This document shows, piece by piece, positions 14,201 to 29,200 of a stretch of DNA of 64,000 nucleotides. This DNA is from Mesocentrotus franciscanus. Lineage: Eukaryota; Echinodermata; Echinoidea; Camarodonta; Strongylocentrotidae. The stretch is from assembly GCA_037976565.1 (NCBI GenBank), contig CP137669.1, positions 37,908,912 through 37,972,911 on the forward strand, read 5' to 3'. The position numbers and the translations under genes were made by a program. Each line of letters begins with the position of its first letter. Position 1 is the stretch's first letter. The notes under the pieces are model-generated. The model saw only the letters and a list, made by a program, of their open reading frames with translations, was not told the DNA's origin and made no database searches.

Positions 14201-17200
14201 CTCAGCACTAAGTCCTTTGGCAAGACATTAATCTACATTTGCCACTCTCCACTCGGGTGTACATGTTAATGGGTACTTGAGCAGTAATTGCTGTGGTGGC
14301 TCAGCTATAACTGGTGTAATAATGCCGGGGCTTGTGCATAACATTGTGATGGATATGGGTGTCATACATGTACATATAAGAAGCTATTATAATTTTTTTT
14401 GTTTTATCCGTCACCCTTGATTGCAGACACACAGTGCATACATGTTGTTCTACAAGCAGTGTGACCCAGAAGAAGGTGATACAAAGGAGAAGGTCAAACC
14501 ACCTGAGACCACTGTAGATCTCTCTAAAGAGATAGCAGAGGTAGGTTTGAAGCATGGTGATGTAACATTTTATTCACTCCCATGATAATAATAATCATGA
14601 TGAAGATGACAATTTATTCAGATTGTGATTATGATTATAATTATGATAAGATCTTATATATAGCATTTCATGTCTGGAAAAATATAAATGCACCAATAGT
14701 CCTCAGGGTTCCTTCAATCAATTGTAAATTTGCAATTGTCTATCTCTTATTTACAGAGTTGTGATACCATCAATTTCACATTAAGCTGTGATCATTTAGA
14801 ATCTTATGAGTCGAAATTCTTTAACCTTTCATTTGCCACAAGTACTAATTAGCATAGTGACGATCGACACAAACAATGAGCATCAGTAAACAGAAGGATT
14901 GCACTGTGCTTTACATTTCCTGTTTTTGGCTCCATGACAATTCTTTTATTAACTGCATGTACATGTACAGCGTGTATTAAATTCAACTGGCAATTAAGAA
15001 ATAAACTGTAATCCATCGTTGGAAATAGCTGTTGAGAAGAACAATGGCACAGGGATATTTTGGAGTTGCTCATGAAGAGTAAAGAGATAGAAGTCAGGTA
15101 AACTATGATTTGTTATTCTCGTGATCATTTTTGTTTTATTGTTATTAGTGGATTTGGGAGGATAACACCAGATACCTACAGGATAGCTACATCTTTGATC
15201 TCAACTACATGAACTTCATGTGGCAGGTGTGTAACTTCTTACCAGCGACCCTTCCGGACCCACAAGAAGTACAACTCATAGCTTCCAAGGTGAGTTGTTG
15301 TTACCTGTCTTCTCGTGTCTTGGCTTGTCTATACTGCACCAACCAGTGCTTCTGGGCTATAAACATACATTCCCTCATGCATGCACTGTTGCAGTTGCAA
15401 TAAGAATTTGGCTTTTGACAAGAGTGATTTGAAGGATTTGCCATCGGGGGCAGATTTAAAATCTGATGAGAGGGAGATCTGAATCAGGATGGCTCTGGGC
15501 TATATATCAATCGATTTCGGCTTTCTGTTCATTCTTCTGATTTACTTTGATGAGGGCAAGATGAAAAACTTTAGTATATCTGTTTTGTTTGCTTTTTTTC
15601 AATGTATACATATATTCAATGCATTACCATGGACTTACATGTAGAGTGGTTCTTGTTACTTTCTTTCTTTAGCTGACTACATCCTTCATGTTGGAGACAC
15701 TGATTCATTCCAAGGAGAAACCTAACACCAAGCAATGGATGGAGCTCATGACCAATCAGTTCCATACATGTCCTCTAGCATGTGAGGTAAGCAAGGAATG
15801 TAGAGAGAATACAAACAAACTTACTGACTGTTCATCTCAAGTTTGAAGCTAATGGGATGTGTAAAAAGATATTTAACCCTTACTCTGCAAGCGACTTTCC
15901 CCAAAATCATCGCAAATTATCATTCAAATGAAGTTAATGATTGTAATTCTTGGGCCGCAGGAGGAAACATTGAATGCAGAGGATATGGCAAAATATAATA
16001 GTAAGCAAATAATTACTGACTACTATGGCGATGGGACAAACTGTCATCGTAGAGGCGATGATAGCTTGTCTACTAGCCAGAATACAGCAGGTGATAATTT
16101 GCTTTATATCTCACATCGATGATACTTGTAGTAGATCTATACCTAACTTTGACTATGCCTCTGCGTACTATAATTATCTTCTGCTTGCATTTTGTTGCAG
16201 TAATGCGCTTTGCATTGACCTACATGTATGTCACAATAGCTTATGCATATATGTTGCAAAACAATTATCCATTATTTATTAGCGTGCATGTCTATGCAGT
16301 ATTGCATATGCAATAGTTTTTACTATCACTACAACCGCCAAGATATGCAATCTATCATTTGTCATGTGACCTCCTCTAGACCAATGGTATTGCAAGATTC
16401 TCGGTATGTGGGATTGAAGTAACAATAAGACAAAGCAGAAGGAGATTTTGATATGATTTCAGATACTTAGATATTTTTTGCACCTTTATGTCATGGAAGA
16501 AAATCTTAAATTTGTTCAATGTTTTCCATTTTTCAGTGGTTCCTGGACTACATGGCAACAGATGATTGGTGGCCCCAGCAAATCCTCATCAAGTGTCCCA
16601 TACAGACATGTAGACAGGTATGTATTAAAATCAAAAGAGAGATTTGAGTTCTTGGCCCTCTTGCATAAAAAATTGCGTTTAAACGCAACTCAAAAAATTA
16701 AACGCAACTTGATTTTTAACCAATCAGGATCGCGTATTTGGGACTTGCGTTTAATTTTTTGAGTTGCGATTAAACGCAACTTTTTATGCAAGAGGGCCCT
16801 GGTTCAGGTGAAAAATGTATTTTAAAAATATTTTAAAATCCATATATGGAAGAATGCCATTGCAGTATTCCCATCAAAGGTATTGATCTTAAATGACCTT
16901 ATTTTCATTGAAAGCTAAAGATTTTTTGAAAAATTGGACCAAAGTTTGATAATACTTTTGTGTAGTGCTATTCACTGTATGTAATTTTCAGTTTAACTAA
17001 TAGATACATGTAATTTCTTTCACAAGCCAGTCTCATGACTACTGCACAATATATGAATAATTATTTTACATAAAGATGTTTCATGGATTCTTATCACTTC
17101 TCAGTTGTTTCAGAGGCTATGTATCCATGTGATCAGACAGCTGAGAGAGAAACATGCACCACTCTACCTGCATGCTGTCATAGAAGGGTAAGTGCCATGA

Positions 17201-20200
17201 TTCAATATAGAAAACAGATAGACGATCTTAGAGTTCCTTTGGCAATGTTTCCTAAAGGCTTTATTTCATCAAATATATAGGGTTAGGGTAGTTTTGCACT
17301 AAGGTTTGGAGACAAGTGTAGGGTTAGGGTTAGGATTTGGATTTGGGCTAGTTTTAGAAATTAACTGCATATCAATTGTCAATGTAGTATGTGCCAATCA
17401 ACCAAGAGATAATGTTAATAGACATTGCAGGAGAAGAAGATATGCAGAATGGTGAAAAGTACAAATGAAAATGCATCACAAAATAGAAAATGGAACACAG
17501 AAATCGTTTGAATCTGTACAAATAATTTTGGAACAAGTTAGAGGGATAATGTATGAGTTGACAGAGAGTCTTGCATGTACATTACATGTAAAGTATTATG
17601 TCACTTGCATTTTCATGACAACTTGTCAGTAGTCATTAAGTCTTTACACAATTGCAATTTTTTCCCCACTGTTAGCAATCATGATGAGCGTGATATTCAA
17701 CCAGATGAGATTGGCAATGTATCTTGTGTTACAAGATTTATCAAGAAGCTACTCCTTGTGGTGAGTCAAGTCATAGAATGTGTTTCACATTGAATTGGAA
17801 TCGTTAAAATGAGTTAAACATGCAAAATATGACAGTCGACAGCAGTTTCATTCTAAAAGGGGCTTAATCCCCCAAAATTGAAATTATAAAAATTTATTAA
17901 AAAAATAGCATTCATTGCCAGATTTGTTTAAAGATGATACAAATGATGTAAGGCAATATCCCTACCATATATACAAACAAAGAAGTAATAACTTACAAGA
18001 GAAAGTGGTTAATCAATTTTTTTTTAATTTACTCAAAAATGCTTAAAGTGGATTTAGCCCCTTTTGGAATGAAACTCTTCATATGTTTAAGGCAAAGTAT
18101 CCTACTTGCAGGTGTCACAGAAATGAAAAATATGCTCTTTAGAATGAAGAACAGTTTCTAAAAAAGAAAAAAAGAAAAAAATAGCTCGCTATGTAAATTT
18201 TGTACAGAGATTGCCTAAAGAGAGCAAAATTGCATATTTTCACATAAACAGGAAAATTGCATATTTGTCAAACTGTTTATCCATTATATCATTATTTCCC
18301 ATATGCTTTTTAGTCAAACGTAGCAAAAGTTGAACCTATCATCTCATTTTAATGTGCTTCTCAATAGTGCATATGGTGCATAGATTTACAACAGTACACA
18401 TAGCATTGTATGCAGTAGACAGCTTATAAGAATAACTTGTTTATGAAATGATTAAAGTGCGTTATCGAGATTTAGTTGTAGTATGCTTGTATGAATGTAT
18501 TGAGATTGATTGTTACCATTTGTCTCTCTTTTTTATCCAGATCTCAGTTGGAGTACGTCCACAATGCAAACACCTGACTGAGTACTTCTCAGTTCTCTAT
18601 GATTTCGCAAAGATTGGTGAAGATGAGGTAAAATCACATGATAACTTTGATAGCCCTTGGTTTTTTGTTTTGTTTTGTTTTGTTTGTCAAATTAATTCAT
18701 TTGTTATGGTTTTATGTTATGGTGAAACCATACAAAGGTCGTGCTCTTTTTGTAGTCATTAAAATTTGTTGCCAGTTGGGAGTACCAATATCCCCTATGT
18801 TATAATACCTGTATGTCCGAGATTGAATTGAAGAAATTGAAAACCATCACCCGTTTTAAATTCTTCTTCTTCTTCTTCTTCTTCTTCTTCTTCTTCTTCT
18901 TCTTTTCTTTTTCTTCCCTTTTTCTTCCCTTTCTTGTTCTTGTCCTTTTCATCCTCCTTTATCTTCTCTTCCCTTTCCCCTTTCTTTTCCATCTTCTTTT
19001 CCTTCTTCTTCATCCCTTCATTCTTCTATTTCATTTTCTCCTTCTCCTTCTCCTTCTATACAGGCTCAGTTTCTGACGTCGGTGGAGGCTATATCCATCA
19101 TGGCAAACTTCTACCTGGGCACCAAAGCAGCTGATTATGTGAGTAACCCTCATCATCGAAAGCTACTTTAAAGATCGAGTCTGCAGTGATCATTAACGAA
19201 GCAAAATATTTGAATTTGAATTTGTTGTTAATTATTATGCAATTCTCTTAGCAGTATGAATAATTTTTCTAGAATGACGTTCATAGGAGGCAGATCATGT
19301 TATGATGTCAGGAGACTGGTAAAGTAAAGAGTACAGAAGCTCATCACTTGGCTTATCCTAACAGTTCAACATCTAGATAAATGCGTGATGAGGAGGAACA
19401 TATTTTCTGCATCATTATAATAGCCGTGATCCAAAATGTAGAGCTCAAGAGATAAAGGGCTTACTAAATGTAGACCCGTTTCAAATATATAGCAATTATG
19501 AGAATTATGTGTTTCAGAATAATTTCTTCATGACACCAAAAATTGCTCCTTATACCATTAATAGGGATTTTTATTATTTGGAAATCAAATCATGGGCTTG
19601 GTTACTACGTAGTTAAACATTTTTGTGACTAAGCAGTACACAATCTTATTTTGTAAGTAATGGTATGGTTTGGTTGTTTTTATTTGTAGGTGGAGGTCAT
19701 ATCAGATGATGAGAATGATGATGAAGATGATGACGATGATGTCATATCACTGACAGAAGACAAGTACAAGCCGACATCATTGGAGAAGATGATCTCTCTA
19801 ATAGCGTATCTTGTAGAATCTTCCAGGACGGACCGAAGACTGCTTCTCTCTCACAATGACTATGCTGTGCTAGTTGGGGGAAAGGTATTAAACAAGGAAA
19901 TCTTCTCTGACAATACATCGTTTATAGTAAAAGCAGAAAAATGAGGGAAATGATCTGTAAAAGTTAGAGGATAATCCATAAAGAATATAACAAAATTAGT
20001 AATTTTTAAAGTTATAATTGATCAAATGCAAATTGGCAACAGGTGACATCCCTTTTTAGATCCTTTCCCATTGCTTTGTAATGAAAATTCCATGAATTTC
20101 CATCTTCATAGTTATTAATGAAAAATAGATATTATTCTTAATTGTCTAATTATATATGTAGTGCACAGTTAAAATGAAACATTTACTTCTGAAAAAAATT

Positions 20201-23200
20201 GTATGTCACAGAGTCGGCATTGTCTGCAAAAAAAAATATTTAGGGTTATATCCATTAAACAGTCAAATGTGAGGCAAGATATGCAATTCTTTTAGAGAAG
20301 GTGGTTATGTTTTGAGTAAGATGTCCACCATGTTGCAGATGTTGATAGAGTGTTGTCTATCTTATCTGTAGGGCTTTCCATTCTTGTTTCAACAAATCCG
20401 AGACAACATCAACCTACAGCAGACAAGGAATCTCATCTTCAGGCTCACTCGCTTTCAGCCCAAACTGGCTGAGCAGGTATGTTTATGCATGCATCGGTAA
20501 ACCAATGCATTCAATAGCTGTGGCAAATTTTCACCTGTAAATGAATTGCAAGAAGCAATTCTGTGGGGCCAAAACATAATCAAACTTAGTGCAGAAGTGG
20601 ACCCCTTTGCATTTCCCCTGATTTTTTGTATTAAAAAAGATACAGAACAGTTAACCTTATACGCTTTTCCCATTTATTCTTATTTGCTTATTTTTTAAAG
20701 CAGTTTTACTACCTCATCCTGTTGAAACAAGGCTTTCAGACTACTGTTAAATAGGCATTGGGCAGCTCACCCATTATTGTCTTGAAGATTCACATGTACT
20801 TATGTAGTTATTTATGCAATTATAATAATAATAATTTATTCATTAAATTTGGAAGGAAAAAATCTTCAGAAAATGCTTATATTTAGAATGTGGTATGACT
20901 TTTGAGAACGATTAAGTACAACCATTTTGATTATATGTACTTAAACATGTATATCTGGCATTTTCATTATGTTTTTATTTTTACAAGCAATGTGATTATT
21001 TTTTTTTCCATTTTATTATACAGATCATCTCCATGATATTCAATGCAATCAGCAAGCTTAGTCCTGAGGTAAATATAACTATTTTGTATCTCTCTTTCTG
21101 TATCCCTTCTTTACTCTCTTCCATTATTTTTCATTCATTCCTCTCTTATGCACTGATTGAACAGTTTATTTTTTTCCCTTTGTTTTGTCTATTTTCATTC
21201 ACAAATGATATCAAACGTTATCAAATTATGAGAAATTATTTCGATTAATATCAAATTCTTCACAGAACAATTTAGTTGTCAAATATATCCAAGGTAACAG
21301 ATATTACAACCTGAAGAATAATTACTTGGCTTATTTCAATCAATTAAACACATTTAGAAAAAATATAATGTAAGATCGCTATGTTCATTCATGGAGAAGA
21401 AACTAGAAAAGGAGAAAAATATATAAACACATTCAACTGCTTACAGACAATGTAATGTCTTAAAATCATACCTGATATATTTTCTAGCGTCCTGATACCC
21501 ACAGAGAGGAACAAGAGATTCCCATGAAGGGTTAGGTTTTCTTTACAAAGTAGATTGCAAATGAGGAGGTCATTATTTGAAAGTAAAATGCTTTTTTGTC
21601 TTACAGGCTGGAATCCCTTTCTTCAAGATGTTGTCCCTGCTGGTTGAACCAGTCCCACCCGGATGTACCTCCTTCACACCCATCATCCTTCAAAGAATAT
21701 GGGATGTAAGTAATACTAGCAATATCTCTAGGGAGTTACTCTTCAGGTCTTAGAATGGATTGGCTTTCAAAGTTGAACACTGCTTTGTATATGCCTACTA
21801 CTGTCTAACCTGCTTGAGAGACCACCTGTGTAGAGATAGAAAGACAACCTGTCTAGAAAGACCACAGTTTTTGTTTCCCTTGAATTGTATTTTCATTGAA
21901 ACATATATTACAGGAGCCTGTACATAAAGACTGCATGCTCACAAAGATCACTCTTGTTGTCTCCCTTGAGTGGTCTTGATACACAGGTTTCACTGGAGTA
22001 TCTTTTTGATCCATTTCAATCCAATTTTAGATTGTATGTTTTGATAAGTCGCATGTATATTGTCCTACTGACAGGTGATTCATTCTGTGCTTGTTGTTGT
22101 TGTTGCTATTGTATTTTTTACATATTTTCTTGTAAGTTTGTTAAGTAATAATCAATATTGCTTTATGCTGTGAGGTGCTCATGCCCTGCAAAACATATGA
22201 TTTCCTGATTAAATTACTTTGTGCAGGATTGCAGCAATTTTCCCCTTTTAGGGGGTAATTTACCAAAATGTCTTCTTTGTTTTATAAGTGATTGGATCTT
22301 TGTCCATACCTGTTTCTGTATACCAGTAGATGTAACAGTGAAGCTAGCCAACAGGTACTGGACTGGTTTGTGGTCCCGGAATAAGCTAGCATATCTAGTC
22401 TTAATTCAACTCGCTCTCTATCTGTTTCTGTATAGATCTCAGAGTACAATCCCCAGCAAGTCCTGGACTGGTTAGCTGCCCAAGTCCCTAGGAACAAACT
22501 AGCCCATCACTGGGTTCTACATCACATAGACAGATGGGTGGAGATGTTTCTCATCCATCAGAACAACAGGGTTCGAAATGGTAAGCTTTGATCCAAATTG
22601 TTTTTCAAGGTGAAAGAAAGAGCTTAGTCCAAGTCCTAGTGCAAATTCTGGCCTTCAAAAACGAAAGCACTAGTTGCTGCAAAAAAGATTTATTTGGTAC
22701 TTCTAGCTTGCATTTCAACTGTAAATACAAATATAAGAATAATCAATTATATGGATTATTACATACATTTCGCCTATTCTCCTTATAAGAAGAACAATGT
22801 TTCAAATAGAACGGAAGTTTGATTGAAATAATGTTCAAATTTTTAGTGATTAAAAAAAAAAGTTTTTGTGTTTGTTCTCTACTCTGTAGCTGCTGCCTTC
22901 CTTCTAATCTCGCTGGTACCTGATCCTCACTTCAGACAATCCTTCAGGTCAGCAAGGTCACTCCATAGTCCACAGAGAGAGATCAGAGTAAGTACATCAT
23001 TGTGCACCTCAGCTCTGTCTTATTGGCTGAGCGATGGCATTCAGATCAGTCAAAAGTCTTCTTATCAGTCACAGAGTTACAATCTTCTATCTGTTTTTAT
23101 AGTAAAGAGAACATAATAAAAGATATAAAGGTACAGTTCATATGAATCAATCACAACTCTGTATAAGACATGCCCTAGTCTATCAGATTTATAGGTCAAA

Positions 23201-26200
23201 GGTCACTCATCTATTGTCTTGAAATGAGTGCATTTTTAGTACTTTGAGCTCATGTGAGCAAGAGCTGTGCTTCACCCTGAATTTTCCTTTGAATGTGTCT
23301 GTCTTCAGAATTTTTTTTTTTTGGTCATAAAAATGAGGGGGGGGGGGAAGAAATAAAACTTATTTCTACTAAAAAGCACTTACTATATGTTCTGGTACTT
23401 TGCTTAATGACCAGAAAAAAGTTGTAAGCTATAGTAGATCATCATGGAAGATATATGATTCTTTGTAAAAAGGTATACATTTTAGTCTCCTCTACTAGTT
23501 ATCATTGTCACTAAATAGATTATGAAAGTCCATTTTAAAAAGATTTATATGCAGAGAAAATTAGAAAGAATGCTAGTGTACTTTCAACTAATTAGCTTAT
23601 TGTTCTTTGAATTCAGCTGGCCCCAGAGTCCCTGATTGTCTTGCATCAGATCTACTCACTGCTGCTATCACTACTTCCCAGAGCTAAACACTATGTTGGT
23701 AAGTTGATTGAGACCCTGAGAGACAATTCTTATAGGGTCAAAAGTAGCTCCTGCTTCCTGATGAAAGCAGCAACTTAGAATTGTTAGTATCTGGTTTTAA
23801 GAACTCAAGTCAAAGGAACCTGAGTAAATGTTTTGGAGTCTTATCAAAACTTACATGAACCTTTAAATGGATGTTGTCCTCTATGTTAGCATATGTACTC
23901 GCTTTTACAATAAACGAAGACTGATAAAGATGTATTTCAACATTTTCAGTGTAAAAATTTTATTTTTGATCAGCTCTTTGGGGCATTTATGTAGGAAAGA
24001 TGTGTGTCTTACATGGAGATTTTTTCAAACTTCTTTATTCTCTGCAGAGCTGTTTTGAGCCTTTTGAGAGCTAGATCATTATCCGCCTGTTTATCTTTAA
24101 CACTCATTTCATTTGCGTTCTATCTATCTACCTATTTAGTTAGTTATTTAATTATTTACTTATTTATTTTACTTATTTACTTATCTGTTTCTGTATGTAT
24201 TTAATATTGTTGGTTATCATTCATGAATTTATTTGTTTGTTTGGGTTAATTTCCCCTCACAGATGTAACAGCACACGGTACCTCCAAGCTTGTGGCTTAC
24301 TTTGCTGTACTCAATCACTGCCTTATATCTCGAGCAGAGAAGAGAATGGTAAGATTGCAGCCTTCACAAGCAACAAGTCATATTGAGAACTATGTCAATC
24401 AATTTATGAGTGAAATTATTACGTTTTTTAAAGTTAAATAAAATAAAGAGGGTAATAAAATATGGTGTCCATAAAGTACAGTGTAAAATATGAAGAATAT
24501 GGGGTAGACTCACATTGTGCTGAATTTTGTCCTCTTTATTTTTTTGGTTTTATTTACAGTTTACTGTTTTGAGACTTCCAATTGTTTTGCATTGCTTCTG
24601 CATTTAACTTCACTTGGAAAACAATATTTTGGGCAGGCAAAAGTAAAAGGCAGGTACGTTTTCCTGTTTGAATAGTAAATACTAGTCTGTAGATTTGAAA
24701 TGATACCATGATAATAAACCAATGATTGTATTTTTTCTTCTTCATTTCAGTTCTCAGCCCATTTCATGGATCTCTGGAATCTGTACCAACCCAAGTTATC
24801 TGAACCACCAATCTCATGCAACCACAACAAACAGGTATGTAAGCCAACCATATTGACCTTGCTCATGTCAAATTAAAGATGAGAAAACTAGCAAGGAACA
24901 TAGTTTGATGTGGTATACAATAATGAGTGTACCCATAATCTTGTAATATAGCTTTGTAATTTATTGCCAATACATTCATTATATGTGACATGAAGTGAAC
25001 CTATTATGATCCTAGAGAGTTATGTATGACATCCCTGCAACTATGATTGGTGCGCTTTCTTGAGTATGGAAATAATGACATCTTCACACATCGGTGCATA
25101 AAACAATGGATGCGCTTAAATTTATGACGTCACCATGCCTTATGCACTGTTTGTTAATAGTGTCATAAGCTGTGTAAAGTATTTGTGTATAGTACTACTT
25201 TTCACGGATTGTGGCATCAGATGTTACATCTGATGGCAGTTTACTCATTGGAGGCCTGTGAAATGTATGTCATCACATGTTGCGCAATGGACCCATCTAT
25301 GGATCGATTGCACAGATTTTTTTAATGACAGATATTTAAACTACTTTATTGTTTCATCCTCAGGCCCTGTTACAGTTTTGGTACAATACCTGTGTAGACT
25401 ATCCAGACAACGTAGAACTCATCATCACAAACCCAGTTGTAATGAAGCACATCCCATACAACTACATTCTGTAAGTAAAAAATGCAAAAAAAAATATGTA
25501 TGTTAGAGTAGATTGCAGGAAAAGAAAATGAGTGTAAATGAATAAATTAAAGCTGTTACAAGGTTTCTGTAGTTTTGAATTATAGGGGGAAAAGGCTTTC
25601 CACTCATCAAAAAAGTATTGATGTAACACAGATGTAACACAAGACAAACTTTTGATGCCACAGGTGTGTGTGCAGTCCTATATACCCATAATGTATGCAG
25701 TGCATTTTTCTCTGTATGTGATTTACAGCAAGATTTTGTGACTTTTTAGCATTTTATGATTAAAAAACCTCACAATACTAAATTGTTACATTCTAAATAA
25801 TCAACTGTTCTTGTGAAATTGTAGACAGTTTATTTCCCAAAGCAATTCTATGACTAGAACTCAATTTTATCTTGAATTCTGTAAAGCCTTTTGATGGATT
25901 GGAAATCTCACTTTGTAAAGATAATGTAAAGTGTGATTGCACATTCCTCGTCTCTTTTCTAGTGCCGATCATGATGATCAAGAGGTGGTAGTATTCAATC
26001 GCATCATGCTACCAGCGTACTACGGTCTGCTCAGGTTATGCTGCCATCAGAGTCCACAGTTTGCCAGGATGCTTTCAACTCATCAGAACATGCAATGGGC
26101 TTTCAAGTATCTCACTCCACATGCTAACCAGTACCCCATGGTACGTATGTACAAGCAGTCTCAAATCTACTCATTGGATCATAGATGGATAAATGGTTTA

Positions 26201-29200
26201 TTGATTTTTTAAAACACATCATTGAGGCAAATCTGAATTTCGATGATTTTACAAAAAAGTTAATCACCATTGACAAATTGGCAAATACAAATAATAATCA
26301 ACAATGATAGAGTTTTGCAACTATGATGCATGTAGTAAGGCTTCCTGACTGAATATTGTGTACCCGAGGTCAAAATTGAAAAAATAGCTTTGCAGCATCC
26401 CAGGGAGGTGATTTGGGAGAACCAGAACAGTTTTGTAGGATGAAAGTATGCTTTGATACAGCACTAACGTCCTTTGGCAAGACGTTTATCTACATTTGCC
26501 ACACTCCACCAAGGTGAGGTAAATGGGTACCTGGTAGAATTATTCCTTGAAATGCACTATGCGCTGATAACGGCTGCCGAAGGTAAAGCTAGGGTAATAA
26601 TTTCCAAAGCTCTTTGGAAGTGCATAGGGACGTTATATCATAATGTGTTATGGGCTATACAAGAACTGATTATTATTATTATTAATATGTATCGGTACCC
26701 TTGTCCATTAGACATTCACAGAATTTCTTACTTTGATTATTCAGTATTCAAAGAATACATGATGGCTTTACATAGGTCGACACTGCATGTATCATTATTA
26801 AAAATTGCTTAAAACTGTGGGTCGCTTTCTTCATCTCTCTGCATGGTCGCTCATTTGCCACACATCAAATTTTGCACAAAACAAAATGCACTAATTGACG
26901 CAAGGATTGCTTTGTGTGAATAATGGCTTTGTAAAATTACCTATTCTAATCTCGATGAGCTCCCTGACAATCTTTTTAAACACCGGTATAGATTAATCTT
27001 ACACTTGAAACAGGTAAATAATCTTGAAGCTTATTGGTGTATCTATGCCATGATAAATACGATGTGGCATTGTGAGATTATTTGTGTGGTAAATAAAATC
27101 AAAGTGAGTTATCCCTTCTGTGCCTTGAGATTACAAATCCCACACAAGAATTTGAGTGTTGGACACTGCTGAGACTAAAATGGTTATGTGTTTTATCCTA
27201 AAACAGAAGATATTGGGAAGTTTATTCCTGTCGTATAAATTACATACCCAATGCAGCAATGAAACAAGCATTGTGAGTCAAAATTTAACACTTACCCCAT
27301 TACCTACTAGAACTGGGTGGCACCTGTATTAAGCTTATGGGAATGAAGGAATTCAGAGTCAGTGGGTTAAAAGTTCAATTATGACCATTCTTCAAAAACT
27401 TGGTGGCATGGATGTGATGAAAGTGTCAATGCAGGAAATGATATGTCAGTGATCTGAAATTTGCTCCTGCAACAACTTCTCCATTCTTTATTGCCGCAAG
27501 GAAATAGGGTTAGGGTTGCAATAAGGTTTAAGCTTTAGGGTTAGGATTACAACTAGGTACAGTTTTTGGTTCAGGGGTGAAATTTAGAACTCAATTAGTG
27601 TAGGATATTGACCACAGAGCAATGGTTGCTGTGTAGAATGTGTCTTGCAGTCCTCAGGAAATGATTATCTATCAACATTGTTTCTTGATCAGGTTGTAGA
27701 AGAGCTGTTCAGGATGATGAAGCTCTTTGTGACAAGACGAAGTGACATTGATGAGGAAGAGGAACACATTACTGAGTTCAAGAAGATGACTCTCCTCTGC
27801 TACCTGGAATGTCTAGAAAGGAGCTCATGCTGGACTACACTCATTAGGTATGATCAAACCAGTTGAAGATTATAGGCAATCTTAATTTGTCAAATGACGT
27901 CACATGACCGTGCAAAAAAGGTGGTAATGCAAGGCGAAAGTGGAAAATGAACAGTTGATATGTGCCGACATGTGCCTCAGGTACATACAACGTTAGGCAG
28001 GGCTCCACACTAACCTTTTGGAAGGGGTCCAGACTGTACATATATGGTCTGGACCCCTTGTATGCATGAGACCTATGTAAAAAAATGACAGAAATTTGGG
28101 GGTGTAGATTTTGGCGCCCATGTGTCCCAGGTGCCTGTTAGTATCAAGCCCTGAGGTAGGACATGATGAAATGCACCTTAGTGTTACATGGTGCAGAACT
28201 GCAGATTACCTCCTCTCTGGCTGCACATTCAATAAAGTAATTGGCAGCATCCATCATTATGACTCTTGACCTTCTGAATGGGTTTGTAGCCCATATCTCA
28301 TCTATATATAACCATAGTGTAGACCTGTTTTATGAAACAACAAAAAATCATATTTTGTAGCTCATGAATTAGTGATATGCTCTGCGCTTAGTTCAATCAA
28401 ATTTATTTTTCACTTGTATTTTTTGTCTCACTTTTCTTATATATTCACCTAGACATGGCCATTTAAAAAAAAAAATGTATTCATGTAAACATAAATCGTT
28501 ATATATTATATACACATGTGTTTGTCTTGTGTTTGTATACAGTGCCTTCAGGTTATTAATAGAGAATGATGAAGACAGGTCTGTGGTGCTTAGTAAGCAA
28601 GGTCTTAGCAGACTAGCTGATGTAAGTACATCAAATTCATTTTAGAACTCAATTTTATTTACCCCTCAATATTATTTTACCAATATTTCTATGTATTACT
28701 TTATTGTTTTATGCAAGTTTGTACTTTCTATAACACCAGATTATTATATATATATATATATGTTATAATCATAATGTTTTTAATCATGGTTTGTGAAGTA
28801 AAGACGAAGTTAAATGAAATAATTAATCCTCTTCTGCCCCTAGACTTTATCATTTTGCTTTGTATAATTTGGCATTGCTTATATATTTCTTTCATTGTAA
28901 CAAATTTTAAACAAACACATATCTGATGAAGCTGTGTATAGTTATCTTGCTCTACAACAGAAAGAAAGAGCAGTCGCATTTGAAAAATACTGATTATACA
29001 TTTATCTACATTTCATCAAATTCTTTTAATATTTCATGAACTCTGTTTTGTAGCTAAAATGGATGCACATGATGCAGTGATGTGTCTTTCAATGCGTAAT
29101 TATAGTATTCCTGATGAAACAATAAGATAAGGAGTAAACGCAAATACAAAGAATGGGCCATTGGATCTATTTAAGATAATTATTTATTCACTGTTCAAGC

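Noticed and set aside
14133..14360. tRNA gene
   Set aside because: A B box is present, but no acceptor stem or cloverleaf; it is part of a SINE family with several copies.
18795..19134. Acidic or hydrophobic frames on both strands
   Set aside because: They are produced by the trinucleotide (TTC)n run; only 19064-19138 is coding.
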